Below, in pieces: positions 17,589 to 26,502 of a stretch of DNA of 64,000 nucleotides. The DNA is taken from positions 372,001-436,000 of the forward strand of contig CAVUNW010000077.1 of NCBI GenBank assembly GCA_963742865.1. The letters run 5' to 3'. The position numbers were made by a program, and so were the translations under genes. Under the pieces are notes generated by a model. The model ran no database searches and was not told where the DNA came from. It worked only from the letters and a program-made list of their open reading frames with translations. Numbering within the stretch: position 1 is the stretch's first letter; each line of letters opens with the position of its first letter. Origin of the DNA: Bog-532 sp963742865. Its GTDB lineage: Bacteria > Actinomycetota > Actinomycetes > Streptosporangiales > Streptosporangiaceae.

Positions 17589-17677
17589 GCCTTTCCTGTC
17601 CCTGCCCACCGCGCCCGTGACGGGCTGGCAGGCGCGTGGGCGGGGGTCCGGTGGCGCGTGGGGCTGGAGGAACGCGG

Positions 17678-18514
17678 TCAGGAGGCGCGGAAGATGGGCC
17701 AGGCGATCTCGGTTCGCCACTGGGCTTCGTCGGGGGTGTCGTGCGCGTCGACGAGGTAGTACTCACGGAGCGGGCCGTCGACGCTGATCTCGTGCGTGGT
17801 GACGTACGAGCCGAGCTGGCCGTAGGTGACGTCGATATCGCGGAGTGAGCCCGGGTGCGTCGCGACCGCGAGCTCGGCGGCCGGGATCACCAGCGGGACG
17901 ACGCGGCCCACCGCGCGCTGGGGCGCGTCGCCGGTAGGGTGGCCGGCGTCGACGGGGAGGAAAACGGTGGCTTCGCCGCGGTCGCGGGTGAACAGCTCGC
18001 TCGCGTACAGGCCGCCGCCCGGGCCAGCCGGCCGCACGTGCTGCGCCCGCGCCGTGGCGTGCAGTTCCCCCAGCGCCCCCTGCCACCAGGCCAGGATGTC
18101 CTCGCGGTCGACCGTCTGCCGGATGCCGACGGCCGCGGTCGGCTGGACCGTCCGGTGGGTCACCGCGGAGGCCTTCCCGGGGCCCTCGAGCAGGCTGCGC
18201 AGCGAGTCGACCGCGGCGTACGTCTGCGCCAGCTGCGCCTCCAGCCGGTTCAGGTGCGCCGCGATCAGCGCGTTCCGGGCCGGGGCGTCGGGCGCGGCGA
18301 GCACCGCCTTGACGTCCGCGACGGGCATCTCCAGGTCACGCAGCCGGCGGATCACCTGCACTGTGGGGATCTGCGCCACGCTGTAGTAGCGGTAGCCCGT
18401 GTCCGGGTTCACCTCGGCCGGCTCCAGCAGGCCCACCTGGTGGTAGTGCCGCAGCGTCTTGACGCTCAGGTGCGTTATCCGGGCGAACTCGCCCACCGTG
18501 AGGGGACCGGCCAT
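17678..18514 (-). CDS. MerR-family regulator with GyrI-like effector domain
   Basis: The N-terminal MerR winged helix (LTVGEFARITHLSVKTLRHYHQVGLL, residues 5-30) is followed by a short coiled-coil dimerisation helix. A C-terminal GyrI/BltR-like small-molecule-binding domain lies at about residues 125-278. Such regulators (BmrR/TipA type) bind hydrophobic cations or antibiotics and activate efflux genes. No transporter is adjacent. The start ATG lies 68 bases from the divergent CysRS-like gene, so both may share a control region. Confidence 0.88.
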   Translation of the reverse strand: MAGPLTVGEFARITHLSVKTLRHYHQVGLLEPAEVNPDTGYRYYSVAQIPTVQVIRRLRDLEMPVADVKAVLAAPDAPARNALIAAHLNRLEAQLAQTYAAVDSLRSLLEGPGKASAVTHRTVQPTAAVGIRQTVDREDILAWWQGALGELHATARAQHVRPAGPGGGLYASELFTRDRGEATVFLPVDAGHPTGDAPQRAVGRVVPLVIPAAELAVATHPGSLRDIDVTYGQLGSYVTTHEISVDGPLREYYLVDAHDTPDEAQWRTEIAWPIFRAS

Positions 18515-18582
18515 GGCCTCAGTGTCAGCCCTCCCCCAGCCGGAGAGTCAAACGGGCCGGAAAGGGCCCGTAGGGTTGAGGG

Positions 18583-19517
18583 GTGCTGAGGCTCTACGAC
18601 GTACCATCCGGGCAGCTGGAGGGTATCCGCAGGCTCACCCGGGTGAGCTCCGGGTGCTCGCGGTCACGGCAGAGGTCCAGGGCGAGCCGGTCCCCGGGCA
18701 GCTGCGCGCGTGGCTCTTGCCCGACCTGGTCCGCAGATGCGCGGAACGGCGGAGCCTCGTTCCGACCGTCTGCGAGATCACCGGGACGATGACACACCGC
18801 GCCGGCGCCGGTCCCGGCGCGGCGACGGTCCCTGATCACGCGGCGGCGCGAGCGGCGCTGAACATCCATCCCCCGGCCCGGATCGCACCGGCGTCCGAAC
18901 CGCCCGAGCGGATGGCCGAGTTCGTCGCCCCCGGGCGGCCCAGCGGCCAGACAGGCGGACCGCCGCCGTTTGACGTCGGCACTGGGGACCCGGGCTGGTT
19001 CGCGGGCCGCGCCTTTGCCCGGTATCTGACCGCACCGACCGGCGCGGTCACGGGCAGCGCGGTCACGGGCAGCGCCGTCACGGGCAGCGCCGTCACGGGC
19101 AGCGCCGTCACGGGCAGCGGGAGTGCGCCGTTCACTCTGCCGGGCCTGGCGGGCGAGGGGCTGGATCCGCTGGCGCTCCGGCTGGTCTTCCTCGGCCTGC
19201 GCTACCGTGATGACCTCACCCTGACCTGGGACGCATTGCACGCGGCGGGCAAGACGCTGCAGCGCTGGCGGGAGTCCGTCGCGGAGTGGGCGCTGTCGCC
19301 CAGCGGGGCAATGTCCCGGCACTACGCGGACGCGGTCACCGGCGCGTTCGAGGACGATCTGGATACGCCGACGGCGCTGCGCCAGCTGGACGCGCTGGAA
19401 GCGGACGAAGACGTACCGGCGGGGGCGAAGTTCGAGACCTTCGCCGCCCTGGACCGGCTCTTCGGGCTCGACCTGGCCCGCGACATCGGCAAGGTCAGCG
19501 CTCCCCGGACCGGCTGA
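18583..19517 (+). CDS. cysteinyl-tRNA-synthetase-like protein lacking catalytic motifs (frameshifted)
   Basis: The N-terminus VLRLYDVPSGQLEGI and, in another frame, PGELRVLAV..LRAWLLPDLVRRCAERR resemble the CysRS start. The C-terminus GLDPLALRLVFLGLRYRDDLTLTWDALHAA..LQRWRESVAEWA..EDDLDTPTALRQLDALE resembles its DALR/helical part. The zinc Cys and CGPTVY segment, the HIGH motif (here EPVPGQL) and the KMSKS loop are gone. KMSKS is replaced by five AVTGS repeats. Frame changes near 18625, so the true start is GTG 18583 if that indel is a sequencing error. CysRS relatives in actinobacteria include MshC of mycothiol synthesis. This copy could not activate cysteine and may bind tRNA or a protein instead, or be decaying. 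Confidence 0.65.
19044..19118 (+). repeat. 15-bp tandem repeat (AVTGS) x5 in the CysRS-like gene
   Basis: Five copies of GCSGTCACGGGCAGC with a single variable position lie exactly where relatives carry the KMSKS loop. Confidence 0.9.
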
Positions 19518-19739
19518 GCCCTTCCGCGCCGGCCGTCCCGGCACGGCCGTCCCGGCGGCCTGGCCAAGGGCCCAGAGCCCCCGGCCCCGGCCGAGGACCC
19601 GGAGCCCCACCGCCTACCCCGCCCACCTGCTTCGCTACTCTCCGTTAGAGTCAGGCACTCGCGATCTCTCGGCCCGGGCCCGGAAACACGCCGGCGGGGC
19701 ACCCCGATCCCCCTCCGAGCAGGGAGATTGCCGGGCACC

Positions 19740-19905
19740 GGCGAATCTTTTAACACACCTGACATATGCGTTCCTGTATCATCACCCACCTCGCCGCGAT
19801 TGCTTAATGATTCGCCGTTAAAACGTCCAAAGACGCAATGTTTTAAGACTGTCACGCATAGGCGACGCATTATCTGTTGTCTGAACCACCCCTAAGCTGA
19901 AGTCA
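19740..19905 (+). promoter_or_regulatory. AT-rich control region upstream of ddaH-rocD
   Basis: The 440 bases between the CysRS-like gene and ddaH hold no gene. From 19740 the base composition becomes clearly AT-rich. An inverted repeat TTAAAAC (19818-19824) and GTTTTAA (19840-19846) has centres 22 bases apart, two helical turns. A candidate promoter TTATCT-N17-TAAGCT follows at about 19872-19900. A repressor or Lrp/ArgR-type regulator is plausible but not identified. Confidence 0.45.
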
Positions 19906-19958
19906 CTCAACGCAACGAACGCGGGCCTCCGGCAAGGCGGCCGCCACAGGAGGGTCAG

Positions 19959-20892
19959 GTGACGGTGACGACAGTGACCGGGGCCGGGCAGCCGTTCGCG
20001 ACGGGAACGGCCGCGGCAGCACGGGAGACGCATCCGCCGCAGGAGACGCTGACGCCCGGTGAGCTGATCACGCTCACGACGGCGGAACGGCAGTTCTCGG
20101 CGCGCAGCTATCTGATGTGCCCTCCGTCGTACTTCGCGGTCACGTACGCCATCAACCCGTGGATGCGGCCGGACCGGCCGGCCGACGCGGTTCAGGCCAC
20201 CCGCCAGTGGGAGCAACTGCGCCAGACCTACCTGGATCTCGGGCACACCATCCAGATCATCGACCCGGTCCCGGGCCTGCCGGAACATGGTCTTCGCCGC
20301 CAATGGCGCCACCGTCGTCGGCGGCACCGTGCTGGGTGCCAAGTTCCGCCATCCGGAGCGCGCGCCAGAGGCCGGCGTCTACCTGGACTGGTTCCACGCC
20401 CACGGCTTCACCCGGATCCGTGCGCCGCGGCTAGTGAACGAGGGCGAGGGCGACATCCTCTTCACCGGAAGCGTGCTGATGGCCGGGAGCGGGTTCCGCA
20501 CCGACCCGGCGGCGACGGCCGAGCTGGAGGCGACGTTCGGCGTGCCGGCCATCGGTGTCCGCCTGGTCGACCCGCGCTTCTACCATCTGGACACGGCTAT
20601 GTGCGTACTCGACGCCGACACTGTGGCCTACTACCCGGCGGCGTTCGACAAGGCCGGCCGCAAGACTCTGGCCGCGCAGTTCAGCGAGCTGATCGAGGCG
20701 ACGGACGCGGACGCGGCGGTACTCGGCCTGAACGCGGTCAGCGACGGGCGTCACGTCGTCCTGCCCGCGCAGGCGGCCGACCTGGCGGCGAAACTGCGCG
20801 CACATGGGTTCGAGCCGGTCGGCGTGGACCTGTCCGAGCTGCGCAAAGCCGGCGGCGGCCCGAAGTGCTGCACGCTCGAGCTTCGCGGCTGA
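19959..20892 (+). CDS. ddaH: dimethylarginine dimethylaminohydrolase (frameshifted)
   Basis: Amidinotransferase-fold (pentein) enzyme that splits N-methylated arginines into citrulline and methylamines. Seen: YLMCPPSYFAVTYAINPWM near the N-terminus, NEGEGD, the catalytic His in RFYHLDTAMCVLD (about residue 210) and the nucleophile Cys in GGGPKCCTLELRG at the C-terminus. Frame shifts once near 20285, where GLPEHGL should read GLP-D-MVFAANGATV; dropping one A restores it. GTG 19959 has AGGAGG five bases upstream. rocD follows 53 bases later, so the pair is probably co-transcribed for arginine-type nitrogen catabolism. Confidence 0.85.
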
Positions 20893-20945
20893 GGTACACA
20901 GGCGGATGAGCAGTATGGGAAGAGCGGCCTGAGGAGGCGAACGAT

Positions 20946-22199
20946 ATGACGACCGACAGCCTGGACCTCACGGAGCGTCTGCCGGGCAGCGACGGGATGC
21001 GGAGTGCTCAGCTCCGGGCCCAGACGCAGGCCTTCAGCGCGCACAACTACAAGCCGCTGCCCATCGTCATCGCCGAGGCTGAAGGCTGCTGGGTGACCGA
21101 CGTCGAAGGCCGGCGCTACCTCGACATGCTGGCCGCCTACTCGGCGATCAACTTCGGCCATCGTCACCCCCGTCTGGTCGAGGCCGCGCACCGCCAGCTG
21201 GACCGGGTCACGCTGGTCAGCCGGGCGTTCGATCACGAGCACTTCGGGCCGTTCTGCGCCGAGCTCGCCGAGCTGGCGGGCATGGAGATGGTGCTGCCGA
21301 TGAACACCGGCGCCGAGGCGGTGGAAACGGCGATCAAGGTCGCGCGCAAGTGGGGCTACGAGGTCAAGGGCGTGCCCGCGGACGAGGCGGTGATCATCAC
21401 GTTCGCCGGCAACTTCCACGGCCGGACCACGACGATCATCAGCTTCTCCACCGACGAGGACGCGCGCGCCGGGTTCGGCCCGTACACGCCCGGCTTCCGC
21501 ACCGTCGGCTACGGCGACCTCGACGCGCTGGCCGCCACCGCCGCTGAGCTCGGCGGCCGGCTGGTCGCGGTGCTGGTCGAGCCGGTGCAGGGCGAAGCGG
21601 GCGTGATCGTCCCGCCGCCGGGCTTCCTGGCCGGGGTGCGCCGCATCTGCTCGGAGCATGGTGCGCTGATGATCGCGGATGAGATCCAGTCCGGTCTCGG
21701 CCGGACCGGGACCACCTTCGCCTGCGAGCACGAGAACGTCGTGCCCGACGCCTACCTGCTCGGCAAGGCGCTCGGTGGCGGCATCGTGCCGGTGTCGGCC
21801 ATGGTGTCGCGCCGGGACATCCTCGGCGTGCTGCGGCCGGGACAGCACGGGTCGACCTTCGGCGGGAACCCGCTGGCCTGCGCGGTGGCCCGCGAGGTGA
21901 TCGCGATGCTGCGGACCGGGGAATTCCAGCAGCGGTCGCGTGAGCTGGGCGCGCGGATGCACACGCGGCTGTCCGCACTGCCGCCGGACCTGGTTCGCGC
22001 GGTGCACGGCCGGGGCCTGTGGGCGGGCGTCGAGTTCACCGTGCTACCGGGGCGCGAGGCGTGCGAACGGCTAGCCGCCCACGGCCTGCTGGCCAAGGAC
22101 ACGCACGGCACGGCGATCCGCCTCGCCCCGCCGCTGGTGATCACCGACGGCGAGCTCGACTGGGCCATGGACCGCTTCGAGGACGCGCTCCTCGGCTAA
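20946..22199 (+). CDS. rocD: ornithine--oxo-acid transaminase
   Basis: A 417-residue class III PLP aminotransferase that converts ornithine plus 2-oxoglutarate to glutamate semialdehyde and glutamate. Motifs: MNTGAEAVETAIKVARKWGY (about residue 118), VLVEPVQGEAGV, DEIQSGLGRTG with the PLP Asp, the Schiff-base Lys in LLGKALGGGIVPVSAMV (about residue 275) and FGGNPLACAVA. The ribosome site AGGAGG is nine bases upstream. With ddaH it forms a short arginine/ornithine catabolic operon; no arginase or P5C dehydrogenase gene is nearby. Confidence 0.95.
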   Translation: MTTDSLDLTERLPGSDGMRSAQLRAQTQAFSAHNYKPLPIVIAEAEGCWVTDVEGRRYLDMLAAYSAINFGHRHPRLVEAAHRQLDRVTLVSRAFDHEHFGPFCAELAELAGMEMVLPMNTGAEAVETAIKVARKWGYEVKGVPADEAVIITFAGNFHGRTTTIISFSTDEDARAGFGPYTPGFRTVGYGDLDALAATAAELGGRLVAVLVEPVQGEAGVIVPPPGFLAGVRRICSEHGALMIADEIQSGLGRTGTTFACEHENVVPDAYLLGKALGGGIVPVSAMVSRRDILGVLRPGQHGSTFGGNPLACAVAREVIAMLRTGEFQQRSRELGARMHTRLSALPPDLVRAVHGRGLWAGVEFTVLPGREACERLAAHGLLAKDTHGTAIRLAPPLVITDGELDWAMDRFEDALLG

Positions 22200-22246
22200 A
22201 GACGCCGGGGCCGCCAGCGCTGCCGGTCCCGGTGCTCCCGCCCCGG

Positions 22247-23848
22247 CTAGGCGGCTGAGGTAGCGGCGGCGACCGGGCCGGACTGGCGCAGCCGGTACCG
22301 CTGGATCTTGCCGGTCGCGGCGCGGGGCAGGTCCTCGACCACGTAGATGGCCTCGGGCCGCTTGAACCGGCTCAGCTCGGCGGCGCACCGCGCGGCCAGC
22401 ACGTCCAGCAGGTACTGCAGGCCGGCCGCGGTCTCCGGGCCGTGCGCCGGGATCACGTACGCGACCGGCACCTGCCCCAGGATGGGGTCGGGCCGGCCGA
22501 CAACAACCGCGTCCCGCACGGCGGAGTCGGCGATGAGCACTTCCTCGATCTCGCGCGGGTACAGCAGCTCGCCGCCGCGGTTGATCACATCGTCACTGCG
22601 GCCGGTCAGGAAGAGGAAACCGCCGCCGTCGAGGTAGCCGAGGTCACCGGTGTTCAGCCAGCCGCCCGCGTCGAAGCGTTCAGCCGCCTGGCCGTCGGCG
22701 TAGCCGTCGATGACGCCCGTGCCACGAATCCAGATCTGCCCGGTCGTCCCGGCCGTGACGGGTAGCCCGCGGGGGTCCCGGACCTCGGCTTCGGCGCCGA
22801 CGGGGCGCCCGCACGAGCCGGCCGGCGCGGAGCCGTCCAGAGGGGTGGCGGTGATCTGGCTGGCGGCTTCGGTCATGCCGTAGCTCTCGACCACGGGCAC
22901 ACCCGCGCGGGCCTCGATCCGGTGCCGGACCGCGACCGGAAGCGGCGCGGACGCGGACCGGACGAACCGGAGCCGCGGCGGCCGGACGGGAACGGGGTAC
23001 TCGGCCAGGATGGTCAGGATCGCGGGCACGGCGTTGACCCAGGTGACGTCGGACTCGGTGAGCTTCTCCCAGAACTCGTGCCGGTGGAACCGGCGGTCGA
23101 TCACCAGCGCCGCCCCGGCCTGAAGGCTAGCCAGCAGCGCGACGACCTCGGCGTTGATGTGAAACAACGGCAGCGGGCTGAAGCCCCGGTCGGCCGGGGT
23201 GAGCTGGTGGTGCCGGGCCACGGCGCGGGCCACGTGCAGCAGCCGGTCCTCGGTCAGCTCGACGGCCTTGGGGGCGCCGGTCGAACCGGACGTGAGCAGC
23301 AGCACCGAGCCGGGCTGTTCCGGCTGCCGGTGTTCGGCCGCCCCGCCACCTGGCCCGGGTTCCCGGCGTGCGGCCGCCCCGGAGCGACGGTCCGGCTCCG
23401 CGTACCGCTCCCGCTGGCGGCGCGCGCCCGTTCCGGTGCTGTCATCGTTCGTAACGGACCTGAGCGGGGGCACGCCGGAACACACGACGCGATCGGCCCG
23501 GTCGCCGATCATCACGGCGGCCCGGACCAGCCTCACGGTCCTTTCCAGCTCGGCTATCGGCGCCAGCGGGTTCACCGGCACCGCGCAGCGGCCCGCGGCG
23601 ATCACGCCCAGGTAGGCGGCACAGAAATGAACCGGGTCCTCGATGTCGATCAGTACCCGGGCCCGGTACGGGATGGCCGCCGCGTCCAGCGCGGCGGCGC
23701 GCTGGCGGACCAGTTCGGCCAGCCGGGCGTAGGTCAGGACGCGGCCGCCCTGGCCGTCTTCGAGGAAGCCGCGCTGTCGGTGTTGCTGCGCCCGCGTGGC
23801 CACCAGTCGCGCGAGCCCGCCGGCTGGCGGCACTCTTTCTTCGCTCAT
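22247..23848 (-). CDS. AMP-dependent acyl-CoA synthetase/ligase (ANL family)
   Basis: A 533-residue adenylate-forming enzyme with all core motifs: the P-loop LLTSGSTGAPKAVELT (about residue 183), SYGMTEAASQ (about 330), GWLNTGDLGYLDGGGFL (about 405) and the swinging-domain lysine in ATGKIQR (about 515). It first makes an acyl-AMP, then a thioester to CoA. An Arg/Gly-rich insert (about residues 135-175) separates the first two subdomains and is not typical. Relatives include long-chain fatty acid, oxalate and o-succinylbenzoate ligases. The acid used here cannot be told, and no linked beta-oxidation genes are present. Confidence 0.88.
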   Translation of the reverse strand: MSEERVPPAGGLARLVATRAQQHRQRGFLEDGQGGRVLTYARLAELVRQRAAALDAAAIPYRARVLIDIEDPVHFCAAYLGVIAAGRCAVPVNPLAPIAELERTVRLVRAAVMIGDRADRVVCSGVPPLRSVTNDDSTGTGARRQRERYAEPDRRSGAAARREPGPGGGAAEHRQPEQPGSVLLLTSGSTGAPKAVELTEDRLLHVARAVARHHQLTPADRGFSPLPLFHINAEVVALLASLQAGAALVIDRRFHRHEFWEKLTESDVTWVNAVPAILTILAEYPVPVRPPRLRFVRSASAPLPVAVRHRIEARAGVPVVESYGMTEAASQITATPLDGSAPAGSCGRPVGAEAEVRDPRGLPVTAGTTGQIWIRGTGVIDGYADGQAAERFDAGGWLNTGDLGYLDGGGFLFLTGRSDDVINRGGELLYPREIEEVLIADSAVRDAVVVGRPDPILGQVPVAYVIPAHGPETAAGLQYLLDVLAARCAAELSRFKRPEAIYVVEDLPRAATGKIQRYRLRQSGPVAAATSAA

Positions 23849-24001
23849 GCTGACCAGTGTGTCGGCGCCGGCTGAGCGCTCCAGGTGATGCGGGTGAGGA
23901 TTGCCTCAGACGGGGAAGCGCGGGCCGGGTGCGTTCAGCGTGCGCCCAGACTCCGGGCCCGGCGCGGCAGGCCCCATGGCAGGACGGCCCGCACCAATGG
24001 C

Positions 24002-24781
24002 TCAGGCGGCGACCGGGCGGCCGCGCAGGCCTGCGGCCAGGCGCTCGGCGATCCACCGGTGCCCGGCGGGCGTGGGGTGCAGGCGATCGCCGATCCGGGG
24101 AAAGTGCCAGTGGCCGGCCAACGGATCGAACACCACGACGGCGGAGTCGGCGTGGCGGGCGGCGGCCACGATGGCCTGGTCGGTGGCCCAGGCCGGGCCC
24201 GAGGGCGCGCCGCCCCGGGGGAACACGGAGAGGATCGCGAGCCGGGCCCGGGGCGCCTCGTGGCGGATCGCGGCGATCAGGCTTTCGACCTGCTGCCGGA
24301 TGAGCGGCAGCGGGCGCCCGATGTCGTCGTGGCCGCCCTGGATGACGATGGTGTTCGGCTGGGTACGGGCCAGGTGCAGGCGGCCGGCCAGCCGGGAGAA
24401 CGGCCCGCGGTGACCGGCTCCGGGGTTGACGTACCCGGCACCCGGATCGGCGCTGACCTCCAGCCGCCAGTGCATGATGCGCGCCAGGTCCTGCGGCCAG
24501 GCGTCGCCGGGGTGCCCGGCGCCCACCCCCGCCGAGAACGACGCGCCGACCACGGCGAGCAGCGGCCGCGCGGATCCGGTGGAATTCCCGGCCGCGGGTG
24601 GCCGGACGGCGTGGTCGCCGCGCTGGCGCACGCTGCGGTTCTCCCGCGCGACGGCGGCCGGCCGGTCGGTCCGCTGGGCCGGCTGGCCCGAGTCGCCGAA
24701 GGCGATGGTGGCCCCGATGGCCCCGCCCGCGACGGCGAAAAGGGCGAGCATGCCGAGCACTACTGCCAGTTTTCGCCCCAC
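24002..24781 (-). CDS. membrane-anchored or secreted SGNH/GDSL hydrolase
   Basis: A 259-residue protein. After VGRKLAVVLGMLALFAVAGGAIGA (signal anchor) comes an SGNH esterase domain. Block I reads VVGASFSAGVGA (Ser nucleophile), block III GGHDDIG stands where Asn is usual, and block V is DRLHPTPAGH (Asp...His). It probably deacylates a cell-surface lipid or glycan. GTG 24781 is chosen because it starts the signal anchor and has a TACTGT box six bases upstream, giving a leaderless mRNA. A longer frame reading back to 25096 runs through the palindrome array and is rejected. Confidence 0.82.
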   Translation of the reverse strand: MGRKLAVVLGMLALFAVAGGAIGATIAFGDSGQPAQRTDRPAAVARENRSVRQRGDHAVRPPAAGNSTGSARPLLAVVGASFSAGVGAGHPGDAWPQDLARIMHWRLEVSADPGAGYVNPGAGHRGPFSRLAGRLHLARTQPNTIVIQGGHDDIGRPLPLIRQQVESLIAAIRHEAPRARLAILSVFPRGGAPSGPAWATDQAIVAAARHADSAVVVFDPLAGHWHFPRIGDRLHPTPAGHRWIAERLAAGLRGRPVAA

Positions 24782-24858
24782 GCGGGCACAGTACCTGACG
24801 CACGCCGAGGGCTCTCCCCCGTACGGGGAGGGCCCATGATGGCGCGGGCACGCGTGAG

Positions 24859-24909
24859 CCACGAAGGGACCATTGCGGTCGCCAGAGGACCACGAAGGGA
24901 CCTTTGCGG
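24859..24909. repeat. two 20-bp direct repeats upstream of the SGNH gene
   Basis: CCACGAAGGGACCWTTGCGG occurs at 24859-24878 and 24890-24909 (one mismatch, period 31). A weaker third copy (GGGACCACAGCG) follows. They lie between the SGNH start and the palindrome array. Confidence 0.7.
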
Positions 24910-24926
24910 CGCTCGGGACCACAGCG

Positions 24927-24986
24927 AACGTGCTCGTGGCGCCTTTGAGCACGTTATAACGTGCTCGATGACGCCATTGAGCACGT
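24927..24986. repeat. alternating palindrome array (four ACGTGCTC half-sites)
   Basis: Half-sites ACGTGCTC and GAGCACGT alternate four times. The inner two form a perfect 20-bp palindrome (24947-24966). Each outer pair can also form a hairpin with an 11-12 base loop. The MFS stop codon (TAA 24954-24956) lies inside. It could terminate the MFS transcript, act as an operator for the SGNH gene 150 bases downstream, or both. Confidence 0.7.
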
Positions 24987-26502
24987 GGGAGCGGGGGCGC
25001 CGGCGGCGGGCGGGGACGGGGTGATCTCTTCGAGAGGGCGCCCCCTGGTCTCTTCGCCGAAGAGGGCGACGACCGCGACGGCGACCAGGGCCACACCTCC
25101 CACCAGGCTGTAGACGGCGACGACTCCGCCCGCGGCCAGCAGCAGCGGGATGAACGACGGGCCGATGACGCCGGACAGCAGGCGGCCGAACCCCTCGGTG
25201 AGGGCGGTTCCGGTGGCGCGGACCGAGGTGGGATAGCTCTCCGCCGTGTACACCTTGACCGCCGGATCGGCCCCGATGCCGAAGAACGACATGACGCACC
25301 CGACGAGCAGCACGGGCAGCGCCCCGCGGACGAAGCCGAAGGTCAGCGCGGCGACGGCGGCCACGATCCCGAAGGTGATGATCACCGGGCGCCGTCCCCA
25401 CCGCTCGACGACCCAGGCCTCCAGGAGCTTGCCGGGAATGGAGACCGCCACGATCACCGCGGTGAACACGAACGCGGACGTGAGCGTGAAGCCCATGGAC
25501 GCGACCACGGTCGGCATGAACGTCTGGATCGAGTGGAACACGAAGAAGACGCCGCCGAACGTCGTCCACAGCACGAGCGAACGGCGCAGGAACTGCCGAC
25601 CGAGAATCGCCCGCACCGGCGTGGCCGCGCTGGGCGGCTCCACGGGCGGCTCCACGGGCCGCTCGGCGGGCCGGTCGGCGGGCCGCTCGGCGGGGTCGGC
25701 GGGCCGGTCGGCGGGCCGCTCGATGGGGCGCGTGGCGGGCGGGGGCGGTAGCGGCCGACCGGTCTCGGCGGCCACCCGGGCCTCGATCTCCGCGAGCACC
25801 TTCTCGGACTCCTCGAAGCGGCCCTTGGCCTCGTACCAGCGAGGTGATTCGGGCAGGTACCGCCAGGCAAGCACGGCGAAGATGATGGGCAGGCCGCCGA
25901 GGAAGAACATCACCCGCCAGCCGGTGCTGTCGGTCACGGACGGGATGAGTACCAGGGCGAGCAGCGGCGACATGAAGTACCCGACGGACAGGAACGAGTC
26001 GGCGATCCCGGTGAACCGGCCGCGGATCGCGGGCGGGCACAGCTCCGCGCCGTAGGCGTAGGGCAGCGGGAACACCGCGCCCATGGCGATCCCGGCGAGC
26101 ACCCGCAGCGCGATGACCCAGGCGATGCCGGGGGCCAGCCCGGTGAGGAACGTCAGCACGGCGTAGGCGACCGTCCCGGCGATCATGATCCGCTTGCGGC
26201 CGAACCGGTCGGCCAGGCCAGGCGGGCACGATGCCCAGGACGATCCCCGCCGCCGACGAGATCGACACCACGCTCTCCACGCCGGTCCCCAGGTGATACA
26301 CGTGCGTCAGCGACGGCAGCACGCTGCCCCCCAGCCCGATGTCGTAGGACTCGACTAGCCAGCCGAGGAACAGCACGGCCATGACCCTGGTGAGCCAGCG
26401 GGACGCCGGCAGCCGGTCCAGCCGCTCGGCCGCGCGGACGGGCGGTGGCCGCCGGGCCGCCGGCCGCGCGGGCGAGTCAAGCACGCTCACGAAAACCTCC
26501 AT
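24954..26502 (-). CDS. MFS transporter (frameshifted)
   Basis: A twelve-helix major facilitator of about 515 residues. The N-terminal helices (WLVESYDIGLGGSVLPSL) are in one frame. From about 26222 the frame changes and continues with DRFGRKRIMIAG (the conserved loop 2-3 motif) to the end. One base too many in CCTGGCCTGGCC explains it. The central cytoplasmic loop is lengthened by Arg-Pro-Ala-Asp/Glu repeats (ERPADRPADPAERPADRPAER). Family features (RWLPESPRW-like YLPESPRWYE, ESYPTSVRATGTAL) suggest the sugar or metabolite:H+ symporter groups. The start overlaps the end of the upstream acyltransferase gene by 26 bases, so the two are probably co-expressed. Confidence 0.82.

Noticed and set aside
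24859..24986. CRISPR-like repeats
   Set aside because: Only two direct repeats with an 11-base spacing plus palindromes; no regular repeat-spacer pattern and no cas gene.
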